A stretch of 64,000 bases of DNA from NCBI RefSeq assembly GCF_000935125.1, contig NZ_JRKI01000017.1:62001-126000 (forward strand), in the 5' to 3' direction. The notes beneath the pieces were generated by a model, which saw only the letters and a list, made by a program, of their open reading frames with translations, searched no databases and was not told the origin of the DNA. How positions within the stretch are numbered: position 1 is the first letter of the stretch; each line of letters opens with the position of its first letter. Of this stretch, positions 8,405 to 18,515 are shown one piece after another. This DNA is from Streptomyces natalensis ATCC 27448 (GTDB taxonomy: Bacteria > Actinomycetota > Actinomycetes > Streptomycetales > Streptomycetaceae). The translations under genes were made by a program, and so were the position numbers.

Positions 8405-9535
8405 GTGACCAGCAACGAGGCCACGGCGGGCGCACGCCGCCCGGCCACCGCCCGCACCACCAGCCGCGACGTGGCCCGCGCCGCCGGGGTCTCCCAGGCC
8501 ACCGTCTCCCTCGTGCTCGGCGACAAATGGCGCGGCCGGGTCTCGCAGAGCAAGGCCGAAGCCGTACGCACCGCTGCCCGAGAGCTCGGCTACCGCCCCA
8601 ACCTCGCCGCCCGCAGCCTGCGCATGGGCCGCACCCGCACCGTCCTCCTCGTCGTCCCCGCCCTCACCACCGAATTCTTCGCCCGCGTCTACACCGGAGC
8701 CGCCCGCACCGCCGCCGACCACGGCTTCGGCGTCGTCCTCTACCCCTCCCCCGAAGGAATCGGCCCATCCCGCCCGTCGCCCTCCACCACCCACAGCGGA
8801 AGGCCCGTTCGGGCCCCTTTGATTCCCGACCCCTTCGACTCCGCCGCCGCCACCCTGGACGGAGTGATCGCCTCCTCCATGGCCGCCGACGCCCTCAGCG
8901 GCCTGCGCACCGCCGGTCTGCCCCTGGTGATGCTCGACAGCGACCCCGACGACCCGCGCGCCACCGCCACCGTCAACCTCGATATCGCCGACGGCGCACG
9001 CCAGTTGGCCACCCACCTCACCACCCTGGGCCACCGCCGCATCACCCACCTCGCGGCCGACGTCGACTCCTGGACCTTCGCCCTGCGCTCCCGCGCCGTC
9101 ACCGAGGCGCTCGCCGACGTCCCCGGCACCCACCTGCGCCGCGAGCCGTCCACCCTCGCCGTCGATGCCGGCCTGCGCGCCGCGCACACCGCACTGACCG
9201 CCCCCGGCCCCCGCCCCACCGCCCTCCTGTGCGACGACGACATCATCGCCGCCGGCGCCTGCAAGGCCGTACGCCGCCTGGGCCTGCGCATCCCCGAGGA
9301 CATCTCCGTCACCGGCTTCGACGATCTGGCCCTGGCGGTGGCGGTCGAACCGGAACTGACGACCGTACGGCTGCCCGCCGAGGACTTCGGCGAAGCCGGC
9401 ATGCGGTCCCTGATGGCCGTACTCGACGGCGGCCGCCCCCCGGCCCCCACCCTTCCCGTCGAACTGATCGCCCGCGGCTCCACGGCCCCGCCGCCCGCCG
9501 ACGCCCCCAACGCCGCGCGCCCCGGCGGGCAATGA
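8405..9535 (+). CDS. LacI-family transcriptional regulator
   Basis: A 376-aa regulator with the LacI helix-turn-helix at about 20-45 (TSRDVARAAGVSQATVSLVLGD), the hinge helix (GYRPNLAARSLRMGRT) and a periplasmic-binding-like effector domain (about 75-355, GVIASSMAAD, HRRITHLAAD, ALLCDDDIIAAG, SVTGFDDLALAV). The GTG at 8405 has AAGGAGA 8 bp upstream. An unusual insert (PSRPSPSTTHSGRPVRAPLI) lies in the first effector subdomain. It diverges from the MFS-pafA pair and converges on prcA, so it interrupts the proteasome locus. The ligand is probably a sugar or nucleoside, as is usual for the family. Confidence 0.92.
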   Translation: MTSNEATAGARRPATARTTSRDVARAAGVSQATVSLVLGDKWRGRVSQSKAEAVRTAARELGYRPNLAARSLRMGRTRTVLLVVPALTTEFFARVYTGAARTAADHGFGVVLYPSPEGIGPSRPSPSTTHSGRPVRAPLIPDPFDSAAATLDGVIASSMAADALSGLRTAGLPLVMLDSDPDDPRATATVNLDIADGARQLATHLTTLGHRRITHLAADVDSWTFALRSRAVTEALADVPGTHLRREPSTLAVDAGLRAAHTALTAPGPRPTALLCDDDIIAAGACKAVRRLGLRIPEDISVTGFDDLALAVAVEPELTTVRLPAEDFGEAGMRSLMAVLDGGRPPAPTLPVELIARGSTAPPPADAPNAARPGGQ

Positions 9536-9549
9536 CCCGCCGGGGCGCG
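9516..9549 (+). terminator. Terminator overlapping the LacI-gene stop codon
   Basis: A perfect 14-bp stem (9516-9529 with 9536-9549) whose 6-nt loop, CAATGA, contains the TGA stop at 9533-9535. It lies between convergent LacI and prcA genes and could act for both strands. Confidence 0.75.
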
Positions 9550-9590
9550 TGAGAAGCGGCGCTCGGCCCCTCGGGGCCGCCACCGCCTTC

Positions 9591-10475
9591 CTAATCCTCC
9601 GACGTCTCCGTCCCCTTCGAGGAACCGGAATCGTCCTTACCGGAATCGTCCTTGCCGGACGTGGCCTCGGCATCGGAAGCCCCCGAGGCTCCCGAGGACT
9701 CCCCGGCAGCACCGCCCGCCGCCTCGTCCGACGCATCCTCATCGCCGTCCGCGGACTTCCCGGCCTCCGCGCCCACGTGCTCATCCAGCAGCCGCGACAG
9801 CTGACGCCCCAGGATCCGCTTGAACTTGCGCTGCTGCGGCCGCGTACGGTCCAGCGTCGCCACCTCGAGCTGCTCCGCGGTCAGCGTGCGCTCCGCGCCC
9901 GCCGTGTCCCGCGACAGCGACTCCACGGCAAGCTTCAACGCCTCGCCCAGCGTCATGCCCTCACGGTGCCGCTGATCGAGATAACTGCTGATCTGGTCGG
10001 CATTGCCGCCCACCGCGACCGAACCGTGCTCATCCACGATCGAGCCGTCATGCGGAAGCCGGTAGATCTGGTCGTCCTCGGGCGCATTGCCCACTTCGGC
10101 GACGATCAGCTCGACCTCATACGGCTTTTCCGCGGCGCTGGAGAAAATCGTGCCGAGCGTCTGCGCATAGACGTTCGCCAGCCCGCGGGCCGTCACATCC
10201 TCCCGGTCGTAGGTGTAACCCCGCAGATCGGCGTACCGCACACCGCCGATCCGCAGATTCTCGAACTCGTTGTATTTGCCCACGGCCGCAAAGGCGATGC
10301 GGTCATAGATCTCGCTGACCTTGTGCAGGGCCCGGGAGGGATTCTCGGCGACGAAGACCACGCCGTCGATGTACTGCAGCACCACGACACTGCGGCCGCG
10401 TGCGATGCCCTTGCGGGCGTACTCGGCGCGGTCGGCCATGGCCTGCTGGGGTGAGACATAGAACGGCGTCGACAC
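9591..10475 (-). CDS. prcA: 20S proteasome alpha subunit PrcA
   Basis: PrcA forms the outer heptameric rings that gate the proteasome chamber and receive ARC. The 294-aa protein starts [24 protein letters not shown], typical of actinobacterial alpha subunits, with the N-terminal gate segment and alpha fold ([40 protein letters not shown]). The conserved fold ends near residue 235. An acidic Ser/Asp/Ala-rich tail of about 55 residues ([21 protein letters not shown]) follows, which is longer than minimal. It begins with GTG and lies 91 bp after prcB as the last gene of the dop-pup-prcBA run. Confidence 0.97.
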   Translation of the reverse strand: MSTPFYVSPQQAMADRAEYARKGIARGRSVVVLQYIDGVVFVAENPSRALHKVSEIYDRIAFAAVGKYNEFENLRIGGVRYADLRGYTYDREDVTARGLANVYAQTLGTIFSSAAEKPYEVELIVAEVGNAPEDDQIYRLPHDGSIVDEHGSVAVGGNADQISSYLDQRHREGMTLGEALKLAVESLSRDTAGAERTLTAEQLEVATLDRTRPQQRKFKRILGRQLSRLLDEHVGAEAGKSADGDEDASDEAAGGAAGESSGASGASDAEATSGKDDSGKDDSGSSKGTETSED

Positions 10476-10566
10476 CGGCTATCCGTCCCTTCCTGTCAAT
10501 GACTTTCTCACTGGCTGGGGGCACCCCTAGCGTTAGCCGGGGGAGCATCACGGAACCACCGTCCCG

Positions 10567-11412
10567 TCAGAGCAGTGCGGCCCGCGGGCCGTCGGGCTGC
10601 TCGAGGCGCCGCTCGTGAATGGCACGGGCGATGTCCGACACCTCTGCCTCGGTCAGCTTCTTGAAGCCGTCCTCGGTGATCACCGTCACGATCGGATAGA
10701 TCCGCCGGGCCAGATCCGGGCCGCCCGTCGCCGAGTCGTCGTCCGCCGCGTCGTACAGCGCCTGGACGACGGCCGTGGCTGCCTGATTCTCCGTGAAGTC
10801 GTCGCGGTAGAGCTTCTTGAGGGCACCGCGCGCAAACACCGAACCCGAACCCGTCGACGCGAAACCGTGCTCCTCGGAGCGGCCACCGGTCACGTCGTAC
10901 GAGAAGATCCGGCCCTTCTGGCGGTCCACGTCCCAGCCGGCGAACAGCGGCACGATCGCCAGCCCCTGCATCGCCATCCCGAGATTGCCGCGGATCATCG
11001 TCGACAGGCGGTTCGCCTTGCCCTCCAAGGAGAGTTGGGCGCCTTCCACCTTCTCGAAATGCTCCAGCTCCAGCTGGAACAGCTTGACCATCTCGACGGC
11101 GAGCCCGGCCGTGCCGGCAATACCGACCGCCGAGTACTCGTCCGCCGGGAAGACCTTCTCGATGTCCCGCTGCGCGATGACATTCCCCATCGTCGCCCGA
11201 CGGTCACCGGCGAGCACCACGCCGCCGGGGAACGACGCCGCCACGATGGTCGTCCCGTGCGGCGCCTCGATGGCCCCCTGCACGGGCGGCAGCGGGCGGT
11301 TGCCCGGCAGCAGGTCGGGCGAGTGCGCCCCGAGAAAATCCATGAACGAAGACGATCCGGGCGTCAGGAAGGCTGCTGGCAGTCGCCCGGTGCTACGAGT
11401 GTTGGCTTCCAC
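10567..11412 (-). CDS. prcB: 20S proteasome beta subunit PrcB
   Basis: PrcB is the proteolytic subunit. The 281-aa precursor has a 53-residue propeptide (containing [17 protein letters not shown]) ahead of the autocleavage site, HG before Thr54 ([21 protein letters not shown]). Thr54 becomes the N-terminal nucleophile. Asp and Lys of the active site are visible in GDRRAT and IEKVF, and the conserved [14 protein letters not shown] follows. GTG 11412 has GGAAGGA upstream. The first 49 bp overlap the 3' end of the endonuclease VII-like gene, indicating co-transcription and possible translational coupling. Confidence 0.97.
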   Translation of the reverse strand: MEANTRSTGRLPAAFLTPGSSSFMDFLGAHSPDLLPGNRPLPPVQGAIEAPHGTTIVAASFPGGVVLAGDRRATMGNVIAQRDIEKVFPADEYSAVGIAGTAGLAVEMVKLFQLELEHFEKVEGAQLSLEGKANRLSTMIRGNLGMAMQGLAIVPLFAGWDVDRQKGRIFSYDVTGGRSEEHGFASTGSGSVFARGALKKLYRDDFTENQAATAVVQALYDAADDDSATGGPDLARRIYPIVTVITEDGFKKLTEAEVSDIARAIHERRLEQPDGPRAALL

Positions 11413-11960
11413 GCGTTTCCTTCCAGGTAGGCGATGGCCCGTCGTATGGCGTCGGGGTCATCTCTCAACTTGCCGAGTGCCGAGTTGCAGTTGAAGCACA
11501 GTACGCCTCGGACCTTACCCGTCTTGTGATCGTGATCCACATGCGCGGGGTCGGGCGTGAGGCAGATCGGGCAGAGGCCCTTCTGCTCTGCGACCATCGC
11601 ATCACGTTCGGCTTCGGTGATGCCGTACTGGCGCTTGAGATGGCCTGCCCTGCCTTCAGCGGCTCGGCACACCTTGCAACGAGTCGAGAAGCCGTCCGAG
11701 GCTCGCCGGTTCCGATCCCATTCGCTGTGTGGCTTGACCGTCTTGCAACGTCGGCAGTACTTGTGCCCATCAGGCGCGGGCACCTTTGGGCGGATGTTCC
11801 TCCCCTTGGCCAGTTGCCGCTGCTGGTGATACGCGGACCAGCATTCCCGGCAATAAGCCTGCAGACCATCACCCATCGACTTATTGCGAGCGAAGGCGGC
11901 TCGCGGCTTGTCTACATGACACCGCGAGCAGCGCTTCGACTTCGATTCTGACTCTTCCAC
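11364..11960 (-). CDS. Endonuclease VII-type HNH nuclease inside the proteasome operon
   Basis: A 198-aa Cys/His-rich protein. Two tandem zinc-knuckle repeats come first: CSRC...CREC at about 11-40 and CRRC...CKVC at about 69-98, each CxxC-x(21-25)-CxxC. A recombination-endonuclease-VII domain follows (about 125-185) with CPIC, the catalytic HVDHDHKTG and [28 protein letters not shown]. The nuclease motifs look intact. It lies between pup and prcB, overlapping prcB by 49 bp. Related proteins in phages cleave branched DNA; here the substrate is unknown. Whether it belongs functionally to pupylation or merely shares the transcript is unclear. The GTG start at 11960 follows a G-rich ribosome site. 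Confidence 0.88.
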   Translation of the reverse strand: MEESESKSKRCSRCHVDKPRAAFARNKSMGDGLQAYCRECWSAYHQQRQLAKGRNIRPKVPAPDGHKYCRRCKTVKPHSEWDRNRRASDGFSTRCKVCRAAEGRAGHLKRQYGITEAERDAMVAEQKGLCPICLTPDPAHVDHDHKTGKVRGVLCFNCNSALGKLRDDPDAIRRAIAYLEGNAWKPTLVAPGDCQQPS

Positions 11961-11993
11961 CGCGCACCCCCCGTTTCACCTTCGTTTCGAAGG

Positions 11994-12212
11994 CTACTGC
12001 CCGCCCTTCTGAACGAAACTTCGAACGAAGTCCTCCGCGTTCTCCTCGAGGACATCGTCGATTTCGTCCAGGACGGAATCGACATCGTCCGACAGCTTCT
12101 CCTGCCGTTCCTTGAGATCCTCCGAAACCTGCGCATCCTGCGCCTGCTCCTCGACCTCTTCCGTGGAACGCGTGGCCTTCTGCTGCCCGCCGCCGCTGTC
12201 CTTGGTCGCCAT
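11994..12212 (-). CDS. pup: Prokaryotic ubiquitin-like protein Pup
   Basis: Pup is the disordered tag for proteasomal degradation. The 72-aa product is acidic, with a central coiled-coil-forming segment (about 20-60, VSEDLKERQEKLSDDVDSVL) that binds the ARC coiled coils. It ends KGGQ; the C-terminal Gln must be deamidated by Dop before ligation by PafA. ATG 12212 is preferred over an in-frame GTG three codons earlier because GAGGGA lies 2-7 bp before it and MATKDSGGGQQ matches the normal N-terminus. It lies between dop and the endonuclease VII-like gene. Confidence 0.97.
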   Translation of the reverse strand: MATKDSGGGQQKATRSTEEVEEQAQDAQVSEDLKERQEKLSDDVDSVLDEIDDVLEENAEDFVRSFVQKGGQ

Positions 12213-12423
12213 ATCCCTCACCCCGCTCGGTTTGACCGCTCGATGTGACCTTCAAGATCCGACCCTACAAGCAGGGTCCGACATCGGCCCTGCACATGGT
12301 GCAACGTCCGGGAGTCCCCAGGATCATTCCCGCGCCACGGCCATTTCAGCCCCGGATCGGCCCTCGATCGCGGGAAGATCCCTCCCGGACGCGTCCCCGC
12401 GTCCGCCGCGCACCGGCCGCGCC

Positions 12424-13935
12424 TCAGCGCCCGGAGAGCGTCCTGACCAGGTCCTCCGCCGTGCGGCAGCGGTCCAGGAGTTCCTTGACGTGTTTACGGG
12501 TCCCGCGCAGCGGCTCCAGTGTGGGCACCCGCTGCAACGAGTCACGGCCCGGGAGGTCGAAGATGACCGAATCCCACGAGGCGGCCGCGACGTCGTCGGC
12601 GTACTGCTCCAGGCAGCGGCCGCGGAAGTAGGCCCTGGTGTCCTCCGGCGGCTTCAGCTGGGCCCGTGCGACGTCGGCGTCGTCCAGGAGCCGCTTCATC
12701 TTGCCGCGGGCCGCCAGACGGTTGTACAGGCCCTTTTCGGGGCGTACGTCGGCGTACTGGAGGTCGATGAGGTGCAGCCGGGCGGCGTCCCATTCGAGGC
12801 CGTCGCGGCGGCGGTAGCCCTCCATCAGCTCCCGCTTGGCGACCCAGTCCAGCTCGCCCGACAGGCTCATCGGGTCGTTCTCCAGCCGGCCGAGCACGTC
12901 TTCCCACCTGGTCAGCACGTCCTTGGTCTGCTCGTCCGCATCCGCGCCGTAGCGGTCCTCGACGTATTTGCGAGCCAGCTCGAAATACTCCATCTGGAGC
13001 TGTACGGCGGTGAGCGTGCGGCCGCTGCGCAGCGTGATCAGATGGCGCAGGGTGGGGTCGTGCGAGACGTGGTGGAGGGTGCGTACGGGCTGGTCGACGG
13101 CGAGGTCGATGGCGATGAAGCCGTCCTCGATCATGGACAGGACCAGCGACGTCGTGCCGAGCTTGAGGTAGGTCGAGATCTCGGAGAGGTTGGCGTCGCC
13201 GATGATCACATGGAGGCGGCGGTATTTCTCCGCGTCGGCGTGCGGCTCGTCCCGGGTGTTGATGATGGGCCGCTTGAGGGTCGTCTCCAGCCCGACCTCC
13301 ACCTCGAAGTAGTCGGCGCGCTGGCTGAGCTGGAAGCCGTGCTCGTGGCCGTCCTGGCCGATTCCGACGCGGCCGGCGCCGGTGACGACCTGGCGGGAGA
13401 CGAAGAACGGCGTCAGGTGGCGCACGATGTCCGAGAAGGGGGTCTCCCGCTTCATCAGGTAGTTCTCGTGCGTGCCGTAGGAGGCGCCCTTGTTGTCGGT
13501 GTTGTTCTTGTAGAGGTGGATCGGCTGGGCGCCGGGGACCTGTGCGGCCCGCTGGGCGGCCTCGGCCATGATCCGCTCGCCGGCCTTGTCCCACAGGACG
13601 GCGTCGCGGGGGTTGGTGACCTCGGGGGCGCTGTATTCGGGGTGGGCGTGGTCGACGTAGAGGCGTGCCCCGTTGGTGAGGATCACATTGGCCAGGCCGA
13701 TGTCCTCGTCGGTGAGCTGGCTGGAGTCGGCGGCCTCGCGGGCGAGGTCGAAGCCGCGGGCGTCCCGCAGCGGGTTTTCTTCCTCGAAGTCCCAGCGCGC
13801 CCGTCGTGCCTGGTGCATCGCGGCCGCGTAGGCGTTGACGACCTGGGACGAGGTGAGCATGGCATTGGCATTCGGGTGGCCCGGAACGGAGATCCCGTAC
13901 TCCGTCTCGATCCCCATTACTCGCCGTACGGTCAT
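12424..13935 (-). CDS. dop: Pup deamidase/depupylase Dop
   Basis: Dop converts Pup-Gln to Pup-Glu and also removes Pup from substrates. The 503-aa protein is homologous to PafA: IETEYG at 9-14 with Glu10, and [15 protein letters not shown] with Asp95 as the catalytic nucleophile/base. Between them lies the Dop-specific loop (about 41-80, [20 protein letters not shown]) that is absent from PafA at 5641. Other conserved segments are [20 protein letters not shown] and [23 protein letters not shown] 13935 is chosen by homology; an upstream in-frame extension is not conserved-looking. The start of pup lies 211 bp downstream. Confidence 0.97.
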   Translation of the reverse strand: MTVRRVMGIETEYGISVPGHPNANAMLTSSQVVNAYAAAMHQARRARWDFEEENPLRDARGFDLAREAADSSQLTDEDIGLANVILTNGARLYVDHAHPEYSAPEVTNPRDAVLWDKAGERIMAEAAQRAAQVPGAQPIHLYKNNTDNKGASYGTHENYLMKRETPFSDIVRHLTPFFVSRQVVTGAGRVGIGQDGHEHGFQLSQRADYFEVEVGLETTLKRPIINTRDEPHADAEKYRRLHVIIGDANLSEISTYLKLGTTSLVLSMIEDGFIAIDLAVDQPVRTLHHVSHDPTLRHLITLRSGRTLTAVQLQMEYFELARKYVEDRYGADADEQTKDVLTRWEDVLGRLENDPMSLSGELDWVAKRELMEGYRRRDGLEWDAARLHLIDLQYADVRPEKGLYNRLAARGKMKRLLDDADVARAQLKPPEDTRAYFRGRCLEQYADDVAAASWDSVIFDLPGRDSLQRVPTLEPLRGTRKHVKELLDRCRTAEDLVRTLSGR

Positions 13936-14165
13936 GCGGCCCTCCTTGCCCGGCGGCGCCCCCGGGTGGGGTCGGCGCTCAAGTACCGCTGCGCTTCCGG
14001 TGCGTGTACGTTCCCCGCTCCCGCACACCGATTCGCGGCGGTATGGACGAGCCTAGAACGCCTTTGCGGTGCTGGGGAGATCATTACAGTCATTGCTCCA
14101 GTCCGGTTTTCCCTGGTCCATCGCCCTCTTACGGGGGCCGATCACTGCGGCTCCCGGAAAAGCGT

Positions 14166-14203
14166 CCGGCTGCGGACGCCCCGTGCAGGACATCCGCAGC
14201 CGG
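14166..14203 (-). terminator. Stem-loop terminator after arc
   Basis: An 11-bp perfect stem (14166-14176 with 14193-14203) and 16-nt loop, 9 bp beyond the arc stop. It suggests that dop-pup-prcBA is transcribed from its own promoter in the 277-bp arc-dop gap. Confidence 0.7.
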
Positions 14204-14212
14204 AGTGCGGTG

Positions 14213-15979
14213 TTACAGGTATTGGCCGGTATTCGCCACCGTGTCGATGGAGCGGCCGGTGTCGGCGCCCTGCTTTCCGGTGACCAGCGTACGGATGTAC
14301 ACGATCCGCTCGCCCTTCTTGCCGGAGATCCGGGCCCAGTCGTCCGGGTTCGTGGTGTTGGGCAGGTCCTCGTTCTCCTTGAACTCGTCCACGCATGCCT
14401 GGAGGAGGTGGGAGACCCGCAGACCCTTTTGATTGTGCTCGAGGAAGGCCTTGATGGCCATTTTCTTCGCACGTCCGACGATATTTTCGATCATGGCTCC
14501 GGAGTTGAAGTCCTTGAAGTAGAGGACTTCCTTGTCACCATTGGCGTAGGTGACCTCCAGGAATCGATTTTCCTCGGATTCCGCATACATCTGCTCGACG
14601 ACCGACTGGATCATCGCGCTGACCGCGGCCTTACGGGAATCGCCGTGCTCGGAGAGATCGTCTGCGTGCAGCGGCAGATTTTCCGTGAGGTACTTCGAGA
14701 AGATGTCCTTGGCGGCCTCGGCGTCCGGACGCTCGATCTTGATTTTCACGTCGAGGCGGCCGGGGCGCAGGATCGCGGGGTCGATCATGTCCTCGCGGTT
14801 CGAGGCGCCGATCACGATGACGTTCTCGAGGCCCTCCACACCGTCGATCTCGGAGAGCAGCTGGGGGACGATGGTGTTCTCCACGTCCGAGCTGACGCCG
14901 GAGCCGCGGGTGCGGAAGAGGGAGTCCATCTCGTCGAAGAAGACGATGACGGGGGTGCCCTCGCTGGCCTTTTCCCTCGCCCGCTGGAAGACCAGCCGGA
15001 TGTGGCGCTCCGTCTCGCCCACGTACTTGTTGAGCAGCTCGGGGCCCTTGATGTTGAGGAAGAAGCTCTTCCCCGCGGGCTGGCCGGTCACCTCGGCGAC
15101 CTTCTTGGCAAGGGAGTTGGCGACCGCCTTGGCGATGAGTGTCTTGCCGCAGCCGGGCGGGCCGTAGAGCAAGACGCCCTTGGGCGGGCGCAGTTCGTGC
15201 TCTTTGAAGAGGTCGGGGTAGAGGTACGGAAGCTCGACCGCGTCCCTGATCAGTTCGATCTGGCCGCCCAGACCGCCGATCTTGGTGTAGTCGATGTCCG
15301 GGACCTCTTCGAGGACGAGCTCCTCGACCTCGCTCTTCGGGATGACTTCGTAGACGTAGCCGGAGCGGGGTTCGAGCAGCAGGGCGTCGCCGGGGCGGAT
15401 GGTGATGTCCAGCAGCGGCTCGGCGAGCCGCACCACCCGTTCCTCGTCGGTGTGCCCGATGACCAGCGCACGCTCGCCGTCCTCAAGGATTTCCTTGAGG
15501 GTGACGATGTCGCCGGCGCTCTCGAACTCCATGGCGTCGACCACATTGAGCGCCTCGTTGAGCATAACCTCCTGGCCGCGCCGGAGGTCGTCGAGCTCGA
15601 CGCTGGGGCTGACGTTCACCCGGAGTTTTCTGCCTCCGGTGAAGATGTCGGCGGTGTCGTCCTCGTTCGCCTTCAGGAAGACACCGAAGCCGGCCGGGGG
15701 CTGTGCCAGGCGGTCGACTTCCTCCTTGAGCGCGACGATCTGGTCGCGGGCCTCGCGGAGCGTATTGGCGAGTCGCTCGTTCTGGGCGGAAACGCCGGCC
15801 AGGTTGGTCTGCAGCTCGACGATCCGCTCTTCGAGAATCCTCGTATGCCGCGGAGAGTCGGCGAGCTTGCGTCGCAGGACGGCGATCTCCTGCTCAAGAT
15901 AGGCAACCTGGCCGGCCGGATCTTCAGACCCGCGCCCCGGCCGGATGCCGCGGTTGATGTCGTCGTCGTGGGCTGCCAC
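14213..15979 (-). CDS. arc: Proteasome-activating AAA+ ATPase ARC (Mpa)
   Basis: ARC/Mpa forms a hexameric ring that captures Pup through N-terminal coiled coils, unfolds the conjugate and threads it into PrcAB. The 588-aa protein has a coiled coil at about 25-92, two OB folds (about 97-220), Walker A GPPGCGKT at 273-280, Walker B VIVFFDE at 344-350, and ends GQYL, the proteasome-docking C-terminus. GTG 15979 is chosen since GGAGGAGG lies upstream and [17 protein letters not shown] is the expected N-terminus. The gene is divergent from a ferredoxin across 249 bp. Confidence 0.97.
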   Translation of the reverse strand: MAAHDDDINRGIRPGRGSEDPAGQVAYLEQEIAVLRRKLADSPRHTRILEERIVELQTNLAGVSAQNERLANTLREARDQIVALKEEVDRLAQPPAGFGVFLKANEDDTADIFTGGRKLRVNVSPSVELDDLRRGQEVMLNEALNVVDAMEFESAGDIVTLKEILEDGERALVIGHTDEERVVRLAEPLLDITIRPGDALLLEPRSGYVYEVIPKSEVEELVLEEVPDIDYTKIGGLGGQIELIRDAVELPYLYPDLFKEHELRPPKGVLLYGPPGCGKTLIAKAVANSLAKKVAEVTGQPAGKSFFLNIKGPELLNKYVGETERHIRLVFQRAREKASEGTPVIVFFDEMDSLFRTRGSGVSSDVENTIVPQLLSEIDGVEGLENVIVIGASNREDMIDPAILRPGRLDVKIKIERPDAEAAKDIFSKYLTENLPLHADDLSEHGDSRKAAVSAMIQSVVEQMYAESEENRFLEVTYANGDKEVLYFKDFNSGAMIENIVGRAKKMAIKAFLEHNQKGLRVSHLLQACVDEFKENEDLPNTTNPDDWARISGKKGERIVYIRTLVTGKQGADTGRSIDTVANTGQYL

Positions 15980-16228
15980 GGTCCTCACCTCCTCCAAGGA
16001 GCTGGACGCTTCCTGACCCTACCTGGGCCGGTGCAGGTTGAAACCCCTAGATCGAAAAGACTGTCGGGGCGTGTCCGATCTTCACCCTTGCGCACGTCCT
16101 CACGCCAAGGGAATACCCACCCAACAACATCGGAAAGCGAGCGGTTGTATCGTCGAGTCGGTCAACACCCGTCAGGGCTGGTGTCACTGAGACAAAAACG
16201 GTTCACGTACGCAGGAACGGCAGGCGAG

Positions 16229-16525
16229 ATGACCGCGCAGGATGAAGCCTCTCCGGAGCTCGAAGTCTGGATCGATCAGGACCTGTGCACGGGCGACGGG
16301 ATCTGCGTGCAGTATGCGCCCGAGGTATTCGAGCTCGACATCGACGGCCTGGCCTATGTGAAGAGCACGGACGACGAGCTGTTGCAGGACAAGGGGGCCA
16401 CAACGCCCGTTCCGCTGCCGCTGCTCAACGATGTCCGCGATTCCGCCAAGGAATGCCCCGGCGACTGCATCCATGTGCGCAGGGTCACGGACCGGGTCGA
16501 GGTCTACGGGCCGGACGCGGAGTAG
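16229..16525 (+). CDS. Small ferredoxin (P450-type)
   Basis: A 98-aa acidic electron carrier. The cluster-binding region includes DLCTGDGICVQYAPEVFEL near residue 20 and KECPGDCIHV near residue 80, the pattern of single-cluster 3Fe-4S or 4Fe-4S ferredoxins that often serve cytochromes P450. No P450 or reductase gene is adjacent. ATG 16229 is taken because it gives the compact family length; GGCGAG precedes it. It diverges from arc and converges on a secreted-protein gene. The redox partner is unknown. Confidence 0.9.
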   Translation: MTAQDEASPELEVWIDQDLCTGDGICVQYAPEVFELDIDGLAYVKSTDDELLQDKGATTPVPLPLLNDVRDSAKECPGDCIHVRRVTDRVEVYGPDAE

Positions 16526-16620
16526 TCGCCACGCACAGTGGCCAGAGGGCGGCGTTGCCGCAACGCGCCGTAGCGGCCGCGCATGTCGGGGCGACGCAGC
16601 GTAGACATGCCACAGACAGG

Positions 16621-16655
16621 GCGTAGGCGGAGCGTAGGAATCGCTCCGCCTACGC
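16621..16655. terminator. Bidirectional terminator between ferredoxin and secreted-protein genes
   Basis: A perfect 14-bp stem (16621-16634 with 16642-16655) with a 7-nt loop, TAGGAAT, placed between two convergent stops, so it can serve both strands. Confidence 0.85.
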
Positions 16656-16678
16656 GCATATCAGGTGACGGTGACGGA

Positions 16679-17281
16679 TCAGGCACCCTCGGTAGTGCCT
16701 TCGGCGGGAAGTTCGGTCTGGAGGAACTTCCCGTCCCGCCATTGCCATTTGGTGTTCTTGCGCACATCCGGGCAGCAGCGCGGCACATCGAGGGTGGAGT
16801 AGCCCAGGAGCGTCGCGGAGATCTCGCCGCCCTGGAGGGTGAGGGCCTGGACGCTGAGCTTCTGGGAGGGCGCGAGAAGGGTCGCCACGACGCGCGGCGG
16901 GGCCTTGGGGTCGGTCGGCCGGGCCAGGACGAAGACGCCACTGGGCGGGGTTCCGGTCTCGGTGTGGCAGCGGACCACGGCGACGGTCTCGGTGGTGCCG
17001 TCCAGATCGAGGTCGCCGGAGACCTTGTGCACCACGTCGAGGCGGTTGGGTCCGCAGTCGACCGGGAAGGTCACACGGCGCGGGTCGGGCGCGGCCGCGG
17101 GGCGGGCGGCGGACTTGGTCTCGTAGGTGGCCTTGCCGGCGCGGGCGGTCGTGGCGGTGGCATCGGGGGGCTGGACGAAGGACGCGGCCGCCACGACGCC
17201 CGAGACGGCGGTGGCGGTGGCGAGCCAGTGCATGAGGCGCGGCTGGGTGTGCGTAAGGTCCTGGCCGACCAAGGGCTGCAC
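16679..17281 (-). CDS. Secreted protein of unknown function
   Basis: A 200-aa product with a signal peptide or membrane anchor (about 17-40, HWLATATAVSGVVAAASF), then an Ala/Thr-rich stretch and a globular domain with DLDLDGTTETVAVVRC, which resembles the Asp-rich calcium-binding loops of FG-GAP/VCBS-type folds, and a CC pair (VPRCCPDV). GTG 17281 is preferred since GGAG lies 9 bp upstream; an in-frame upstream TTG/ATG extension is unlikely. It follows trmI on the same strand after a terminator. No function can be given. Confidence 0.75.
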   Translation of the reverse strand: MQPLVGQDLTHTQPRLMHWLATATAVSGVVAAASFVQPPDATATTARAGKATYETKSAARPAAAPDPRRVTFPVDCGPNRLDVVHKVSGDLDLDGTTETVAVVRCHTETGTPPSGVFVLARPTDPKAPPRVVATLLAPSQKLSVQALTLQGGEISATLLGYSTLDVPRCCPDVRKNTKWQWRDGKFLQTELPAEGTTEGA

Positions 17282-17402
17282 GCGGGGTAACTCCTGTGAA
17301 GAGCTGTGGCGGTGGGGTGCCCAGCATCGTTCCACAGGAGCAGGCGGCGCGGAACCGTTGGTACCGGAGTTTCGCGGCCCGTTACCGGACCTTCAAAAGC
17401 GG

Positions 17403-17445
17403 CGGCGCCGCCGACGGTTCCGTGGAGAACTCGTCGGCGGCGCCG
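17403..17445 (-). terminator. Stem-loop terminator after trmI
   Basis: A perfect 14-bp stem (17403-17416 with 17432-17445) and a 15-nt loop, about 60 bp beyond the trmI stop. Confidence 0.75.
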
Positions 17446-17507
17446 GGTGGTTCGACGGCCGGATCAGGGCCGGATGTGTGGTGGGATGTCCGACCCCTTC
17501 TACAGGG

Positions 17508-18515
17508 TCAGTCGCGCTCCGCTGCGGCTTCGGGGCCCGCGGAAGCCGCGTCCTCGGTGCTCTTCGCGGAGGCCGTTTTCTCCCGCCCGCCCGGCTCTGC
17601 CTTCTCCCGCCCGCCCGGCTCTGCCTTTTCCCGCCCGCCCGGCCCGGTGTAGTCCTCGCCGTACGCGCCCTTGGCCGGCCGGCGGCGGCGCAGCGGGGGC
17701 TCGACGCCGTCGGCGAGACGGCGGGCGGTGAGCAGGAAGCCGGTGTGGCCGATCATGCGGTGGTCGGGGCGGACCGCCAGGCCCTCGACGTGCCAGGTGC
17801 GGACCATGGTCTCCCAGGCCGACGGCTCGTTGAAGGTGCCGTGTTCGCGGATCGCCTCGACGGTGCGGGCCAGCTGCGTGGTCGTGGCGACGTACGCGCA
17901 GAGGATGCCGCCGGGGACCAGGGCCTTGGAGACGGCCTCCAGGCACTCCCAGGGGGCGAGCATGTCGAGGATGACGCGGTCGACGTCGGTGTCGGACAGG
18001 TTGTCCTGGAGGTCACCGACGGTGAGCGTCCATGCGGGGTGCGGACCGCCGAAGTAGCGCTCGACGTTCTGCGTGGCGATCTCGGCGAAGTCGGCGCGGC
18101 GCTCGTAGGAGTGCAGCATGCCGTCGTCGCCGATGGCGCGGAGCAGGAAGCTGCTGAGCGAGCCGGATCCCACACCTGCCTCGACGACGCGGGCGCCGGG
18201 GAAGATGTCGGCCATCGCCAGGATCTGCCCCGCGTCCTTGGGGTAGACCACGGCGGCACCGCGGGGCATGGACAGGACGTAGTCGGGGAGCAGCGGGCGC
18301 AGCGCAAGGTAGGCGACGTTCCCGGTGGTACGGACAACACTGCCCTCGGGAGCACCGATCAGCTCGTCGTGGGGGAAGGCTCCCTTGTGGGTGTGGAAGC
18401 TCTTGCCCTCTTCGAGCGTGAAGGTGTAGTGGCGTCCCTTGGGGTCGGTGAGCTGGACCTGGTCCCCGACCTTGAAGGGCCCGCGACGGCGGGCGGCACC
18501 GGTCGGTTCGGACAT
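17508..18515 (-). CDS. trmI: tRNA (adenine-58-N1)-methyltransferase TrmI
   Basis: TrmI transfers a methyl group from SAM to N1 of A58 in the tRNA T loop. The 335-aa protein has an N-terminal beta domain (FKVGDQVQLTDPKGRHYTFTL) and a Rossmann methyltransferase core with VVEAGVGSGSLSSFLL (SAM loop), MLHSYERRADFAEIA, and DRVILDMLAPWECLE, then GILCAYVATTTQ. After about residue 280 there is a tail with three near-perfect PGGREKAE repeats (24-nt DNA repeats at about 17578-17645) and a low-complexity end, absent from the enzyme core. It is downstream of the site-2 protease on the same strand. Confidence 0.93.
   Translation of the reverse strand: MSEPTGAARRRGPFKVGDQVQLTDPKGRHYTFTLEEGKSFHTHKGAFPHDELIGAPEGSVVRTTGNVAYLALRPLLPDYVLSMPRGAAVVYPKDAGQILAMADIFPGARVVEAGVGSGSLSSFLLRAIGDDGMLHSYERRADFAEIATQNVERYFGGPHPAWTLTVGDLQDNLSDTDVDRVILDMLAPWECLEAVSKALVPGGILCAYVATTTQLARTVEAIREHGTFNEPSAWETMVRTWHVEGLAVRPDHRMIGHTGFLLTARRLADGVEPPLRRRRPAKGAYGEDYTGPGGREKAEPGGREKAEPGGREKTASAKSTEDAASAGPEAAAERD

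Noticed and set aside
11364..11960. Endonuclease VII-like gene as a phage or homing-endonuclease insertion
   Set aside because: It has normal GC content, tight overlap with prcB and small spacing to pup, and no att-like repeats; it looks like a resident operon member.
13493..13515. TTGTCGGTG on the + strand inside dop, resembling a RecA-NDp -35 element
   Set aside because: The position 8 nt downstream reads GTAGAG rather than TANNNT, the site is antisense within the conserved NNTDNKG codons, and no gene starts nearby.
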